Assembly: GCA_016124845.1 (NCBI GenBank)
Contig: WGMW01000042.1
Location: 1 to 54,999 of the forward strand
Direction of reading: 5' to 3'
DNA length: 54,999 nucleotides
From: Flavobacteriales bacterium
Lineage (GTDB): Bacteria > Bacteroidota > Bacteroidia > UBA10329
Shown here: piece by piece, positions 51,431-54,999 of the stretch
Position numbering within the stretch: position 1 is the first letter of the stretch
Layout: each line of letters starts with the position of its first letter
Program-made: the position numbers and the translations under genes
Notes under the pieces: model-generated
Told to the model about the DNA's origin: nothing
Database searches by the model: none
Seen by the model: the letters and a program-made list of their open reading frames with translations, nothing else

Positions 51431-53662
51431 ATGGCAAGCAAGCTCGAGAACAATTCGCTGCAGTTGGGAACCATGCCCGTGTTCCTCACTTCCATTGCCA
51501 CCATTTTGGGCGCCATCCTTTTCCTACGTTTCGGGTATTCGGTTGCCAACGTCAGTCTGCTGGGAACATTTGCTTTGGTGCTTATTGCACACTTGGTAAC
51601 GGTGCCAACAGCGTTGGCGGTGTCCGAAATTGCCACCAACCAAAAGGTGGAAGGTGGCGGCCTGTACCATATCATCTCACGCTCGTTCGGGTTGAACATC
51701 GGTGCGGCCATCGGTATTGCACTGTATCTGAGTCAGGCCATCAGCATTGCCTTCTACGTGGTGGCTTTCACCGAAGCATTCATGCCGTACATTAACCAAT
51801 GGGCGGAAATGCTCGGTTACCGCATCCTTTACACACAGGCGGTCAGTATTCCTACAGCCGTTATCCTTTGTGGACTGATGCTTTACAAAGGCGCAGATAT
51901 TGGCATCAAACTGCTGTATCTGGTCATTATCCTGCTGACGGCCTCTTTGGCCATGTTCTTCATGGGTTCTACGGGATATGTGGCGAGTTCCAGTTCGCTC
52001 ACAGACACCATTTCCAATTCGGATGATTTCTTTCAAGTGTTCGCCATCTGTTTCCCAGCGTTCACGGGCATTGCAGCAGGCATCGGACTCTCAGGCGACC
52101 TGAAAGACCCGAAAGTGGCCATTCCGAGAGGAACCATTGTGGCCACTATCGTTGGAGGCGTCATCTACATGGGCGTGGCCTACAAACTCTTCATTTCGGC
52201 TTCGCCAGAAGATCTGGGAAGTGATATGATGATCATGGAGAAGATCGCGCTTTGGGGGCCGATCATCCCAATAGGGTTGGCAGCAAGTACGCTTTCGTCT
52301 GCGTTGGGTTCGGCCATTATCGCACCACGTACGTTACAAGCCATTGGCAACGACCGCATTTTTCCTTCGGATGCGGTGAACAGCTGGCTGGCCAAAGGAA
52401 CCGAGAAAGGCAACGAACCGATCAACGGTTCTCTCATCACCACGGGACTTGCCTTGTTATTCGTAGCAGTCGGTTCGGTGGATTTTGTGGCCGAGATCAT
52501 CACCATGTTCTTCATGGTCACCTACGGTGCCATCTGCCTCATTTCTTTCTTGGAACACTTCGCGGCAGATCCATCTTACCGACCTACGTTCCGCTCGCGT
52601 TGGTACCTTTCTTTGCTTGGCGCAGTGCTGAGCGTTTGGCTCATGTTCAAGATCAACACGCCTTATGCGATTGCTTCGCTCAGCATCATGCTCTTGATCT
52701 ATTTCGGAGTAACGTTCCTAAGTCCGCAGAAAACGCAGATGGCCAAGGTCTTCCAAGGTGTGATCTTTCAGTTGAGCAGACGTTTACAGGTATTCCTTCA
52801 GAAATCGGACACAGGCGATGACAGCGACCATTGGCGCCCAAGCGTGGTGTGCATCACCAGCCATTCATTCGAACGCTTTGCCGCCTTCGACATGCTTCGA
52901 TGGATCTCGCACAAATACGGATTCGGAACATTCATCCACCTAATTGAAGGTTATCTCTCCAAAAAGACCCATAAAGAGGCTAAAGTGGCGTTGCAACGTC
53001 TGATAAAGATGGCAGAGCATTCGAGCAGCAATGTTTACCTCGATACGCTCATCAGCCCATCCTCCACTTCGGCCATTGCGCAGGTCATTCAACTTCCGGG
53101 CATTTCGGGCAAAGACAATAACATGCTGATGTTCGAATTTGCGCGCAGCCATCCGCAGGACCTTGACCAGATCGTAGAGAACTACTCCCTCATCCGTTCG
53201 GTGAATTTCGACACGGTGATCCTCGGCAGCACCGAAAAAGGCTTCGGCTATCACAGCCAAATGCACATTTGGATCACGCCAACCGATTTCGAGAATGCGA
53301 ACCTGATGATCCTCTTGGGCTACATCATTCTCGGCCACCCAGAATGGGCCGAATGCGAGATCAGCATCAACGCCATTGTACGCGAAGAACGCATGGAGGA
53401 ACAGAAGCAATACCTGATGGATCTGACCACCAGCGGCCGCTTGCCCATCTCATCCAAGAACATCAACATTATTGTGCAGGAAGAGAACCACAACTTCCGC
53501 GATATTGTGTGCGAACGTTCGAAGGAGGCTGACCTCATCCTTATTGGTTTCCGTGGTGAGACCATGAAGCGTAAAGGTGCCGAGACATTTGAAGGTTACG
53601 ATGGGTTGGGAAACATCCTCTTCGTTCATGCGGTGAGCGAGAAGGAGATCAATATGCTTTAA
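51431..53662 (+). CDS. Cation-chloride-cotransporter-like APC permease
   Basis: The product has 743 residues from the ATG at 51431. About 12 membrane helices (to about 430) are followed by a cytoplasmic domain of over 250 residues. The first helix shows ATILGAILFLRFGYSVAN, the SLC12-type signature, and FTGIAAGIGLSGDLKDPKVAIP matches the TM6-TM7 region with the SGDLKDP motif. The C-terminal domain resembles the regulatory tail of SLC12 proteins and ends with a USP-like segment (DLILIGFRGET). Likely couples chloride or potassium to a second ion. Ends with the terminator at 53668. Confidence 0.8.
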   Translation: MASKLENNSLQLGTMPVFLTSIATILGAILFLRFGYSVANVSLLGTFALVLIAHLVTVPTALAVSEIATNQKVEGGGLYHIISRSFGLNIGAAIGIALYLSQAISIAFYVVAFTEAFMPYINQWAEMLGYRILYTQAVSIPTAVILCGLMLYKGADIGIKLLYLVIILLTASLAMFFMGSTGYVASSSSLTDTISNSDDFFQVFAICFPAFTGIAAGIGLSGDLKDPKVAIPRGTIVATIVGGVIYMGVAYKLFISASPEDLGSDMMIMEKIALWGPIIPIGLAASTLSSALGSAIIAPRTLQAIGNDRIFPSDAVNSWLAKGTEKGNEPINGSLITTGLALLFVAVGSVDFVAEIITMFFMVTYGAICLISFLEHFAADPSYRPTFRSRWYLSLLGAVLSVWLMFKINTPYAIASLSIMLLIYFGVTFLSPQKTQMAKVFQGVIFQLSRRLQVFLQKSDTGDDSDHWRPSVVCITSHSFERFAAFDMLRWISHKYGFGTFIHLIEGYLSKKTHKEAKVALQRLIKMAEHSSSNVYLDTLISPSSTSAIAQVIQLPGISGKDNNMLMFEFARSHPQDLDQIVENYSLIRSVNFDTVILGSTEKGFGYHSQMHIWITPTDFENANLMILLGYIILGHPEWAECEISINAIVREERMEEQKQYLMDLTTSGRLPISSKNINIIVQEENHNFRDIVCERSKEADLILIGFRGETMKRKGAETFEGYDGLGNILFVHAVSEKEINML

Positions 53663-53667
53663 AAACG

Positions 53668-53693
53668 AAGGCCCGACCAAATGGTCGGGCCTT
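53668..53693. terminator. Bidirectional terminator
   Basis: Perfect 11-bp stem AAGGCCCGACC with AAAT loop and GGTCGGGCCTT, between convergent genes. It serves both the cotransporter gene (plus) and the VWA fragment (minus). Confidence 0.85.
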
Positions 53694-53702
53694 GCTCCCA
53701 TC

Positions 53703-54875
53703 TCATCCGATCTTAATCGGAATTGTGACCTTCGAGTTCACTTTCAAACCCGATATTTCCGCAGGTTTCCATCTTGGCATTTTCTCAAACACCTTCAGGA
53801 TCCGTTGTTTCAGTTGCCGGTCGTTGCAACCATGGATCTGAACATCCGTGATGGAACCATCCTGTTTCACCACCAGCTCAACCGTAATGGAAAGTTGCTT
53901 CCATTTGGCGATCTCCTCATCGGTCAGGCCAAGATGTTTGCGAATGAACTGATCCATGGCTGTGCTACCGCCAACAAACTCGGCCAGTTTTTCAGGCTTG
54001 CTGAAAATGATGCTTGAATCTGCTTTTTGACGCGCGAGGATTTGAGCTTGTTGCTCGCTTTGCTTCCTGGCTGACGCTTCAATTGCAGACAGTTCAGCTT
54101 CTTCTCGCTTCGCCTCCATGGCCATGCTTACATCCTCTGCCGCAGCAACGTTCATCGACTTGTACATGCTATTTGCGCCAACCGCATAACCGACAGCCCT
54201 ATCCGAAACACCTTCTGGCAACGGCAATGGCTGCACAACCGTAGATTGCTTTCCGCCCTTGTTGCGGATCTCAGAATCGATGGCAATAAATGACGTGTAC
54301 TGCGTCAGCAGATTGTACTTCAATCCCAGTGCGGTTACTTCCTTTTTAGCCTCTTCTGTTCTGCCGAACTGGGCAAAATCATCCAACAACTGAATACGTT
54401 TCCGTGCCCAGAGATATTTCAACGCCTCATTGTCAGCAGATGCGAAAGCGGGTTCAAGCGGCATTTCCTTCACGTACTTTCCCTGACCGCCTGTTCCTGT
54501 GATCTTCAATTTGCCATAAGGCGATCCTTTGTATTTGCCGAACACGATGACAGGACGCTCAGCAAACACATCAGGCACGTTCATCGGCTCTACATCGTAC
54601 GCCTCAAAGCCGTCCAGTTCGATCTTGATGTCTGTGAGTACAGGCGATTCAATGTACGTTCGGAACTTTTTCGCACCTTTTTTGGCCTCCTGTTGGCTCG
54701 TGAGTACAAACGGTTCGCCTTTTCCTGCCTGCGCCATGCCTTCGATCAAAAAGCGGTTGACGCTGCTGCCTATTCCGAACGAGAAGAAATTGGCCTCGCC
54801 CAAGTTGTTGCGGATAAAATCAATGGCTTCGCGATCCACAGAAACGTAACCATCCGTAGCAATTGTAAAAGTCAA
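53703..54875 (-). CDS. VWA-domain/TonB-like protein, N-terminally truncated
   Basis: The remaining 390 residues start inside a von Willebrand A domain: ATDGYVSVDREAIDFI followed by FFSFGIGSSVNRFLIEGMA. A beta-rich middle and a helical, glutamine-rich linker (about 230-275) lead to a TonB-like C-terminal domain (about 300-390, VELVVKQDGSITDVQI). Such VIT/VWA proteins normally have a further VIT domain and the first half of VWA with the MIDAS motif, about 300-400 residues more. Here a TAG stop lies directly upstream in frame, the only start is TTG, and transposase-like sequence begins about 30 bp on. The gene is probably broken by an insertion sequence. Confidence 0.75.
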   Translation of the reverse strand: MTFTIATDGYVSVDREAIDFIRNNLGEANFFSFGIGSSVNRFLIEGMAQAGKGEPFVLTSQQEAKKGAKKFRTYIESPVLTDIKIELDGFEAYDVEPMNVPDVFAERPVIVFGKYKGSPYGKLKITGTGGQGKYVKEMPLEPAFASADNEALKYLWARKRIQLLDDFAQFGRTEEAKKEVTALGLKYNLLTQYTSFIAIDSEIRNKGGKQSTVVQPLPLPEGVSDRAVGYAVGANSMYKSMNVAAAEDVSMAMEAKREEAELSAIEASARKQSEQQAQILARQKADSSIIFSKPEKLAEFVGGSTAMDQFIRKHLGLTDEEIAKWKQLSITVELVVKQDGSITDVQIHGCNDRQLKQRILKVFEKMPRWKPAEISGLKVNSKVTIPIKIG

Positions 54876-54907
54876 CTAATTCGGTAACAAAACTTTAGGT
54901 TTCTGTT

Positions 54908-54999
54908 ATGCGAATAAACACCAATGACATGACCCTTCAACGGAACTACCTGGAGAAGTTCCGTTTTCTGATAAAGGAGTATGAACAGGTCAAAGCAAA
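54908..54999 (+). CDS. Start of a transposase-like gene (window edge)
   Basis: From ATG at 54908 the frame is open to the edge; 30 residues can be read, including MTLQRNYLEKFRFLIKEYEQ and VKAK. This resembles the N-terminus of Bacteroidota DDE-type (IS481-like) transposases, which begin with a short helical segment of this type. Identification rests on few residues. It lies directly at the point where the VWA gene is cut, supporting a mobile element. Confidence 0.45.
   Translation, partial: MRINTNDMTLQRNYLEKFRFLIKEYEQVKA

Overview
The window looks like a chromosomal segment of a Bacteroidota bacterium, probably of the Flavobacteriales type. The evidence is a type IX secretion (T9SS) C-terminal sorting domain, a Reg_prop/Y_Y_Y/LytS-like histidine kinase followed by LytTR regulator pieces, DUF5777 and tRNA_anti-like proteins, many Bacteroidota-style lipoproteins, and TAnnTTTG promoter elements placed only 5-25 nt before start codons. 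No tRNA, rRNA, CRISPR array or replication origin was seen. Most of the segment is ordinary core genome of roughly 45-50 % GC. It is interrupted by two AT-richer accessory patches and one mobile-element junction.

Layout. 1-1740: two plus-strand single-gene units separated by palindromic spacers. 1838-9938: TerC, a TPR/SPOR protein, cysteine synthesis (cysE, cysM), an APC permease, then an unusual ribulose-phosphate-3-epimerase-like/CBS fusion translationally coupled to a divergent type I-beta DAHP synthase, and a KdsC-like phosphatase. 9945-17149: a CLC channel/transporter converging on a three-gene RND efflux operon (TolC, adaptor, pump). 17258-18499: a lipoprotein, then a hidden 40-codon minus-strand gene with its own terminator, next to a dispersed repeat. 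18500-22800: five minus-strand genes for exported proteins. Four are followed by a related palindromic spacer, as in an integron cassette array without integrase; one carries an in-frame UGA.

22909-30566: a membrane-anchored patatin-like protein, a frameshifted small gene, a large sensor kinase, its LytTR response regulator split by an in-frame UGA, and an outer-membrane protein. 30563-39443: a TPR-adenylate cyclase, a stand-alone inositol oxygenase, a papain-like protein, a fatty acid desaturase, a degenerate GT51-like protein, and a NagZ-type GH3/beta-lactamase fusion. The fusion's signal peptide has been invaded by 51-bp repeats that preserve the frame. 39697-49657: mutL and partner, a rhodanese/DUF2892/OB-fold cluster with Crp/Fnr-like palindromes, an operon of two c-type-cytochrome-like lipoproteins with YceI and DUF5777, two paralogous exported proteins, and a ferredoxin upstream or downstream partner of a U32 protein. 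49760-54999: a lipoprotein, a cation-chloride-cotransporter-like permease, and a VWA/TonB-like gene that loses its N-terminus where a transposase-like reading frame begins.

The most unusual points are the cassette-like array with palindromic spacers, the 40-aa gene, the epimerase-CBS/DAHP synthase pair, the frame-preserving repeat in a signal peptide, and four damaged reading frames (two in-frame UGA, one single-base shift, one apparent insertion). The damage could be real decay or assembly error.
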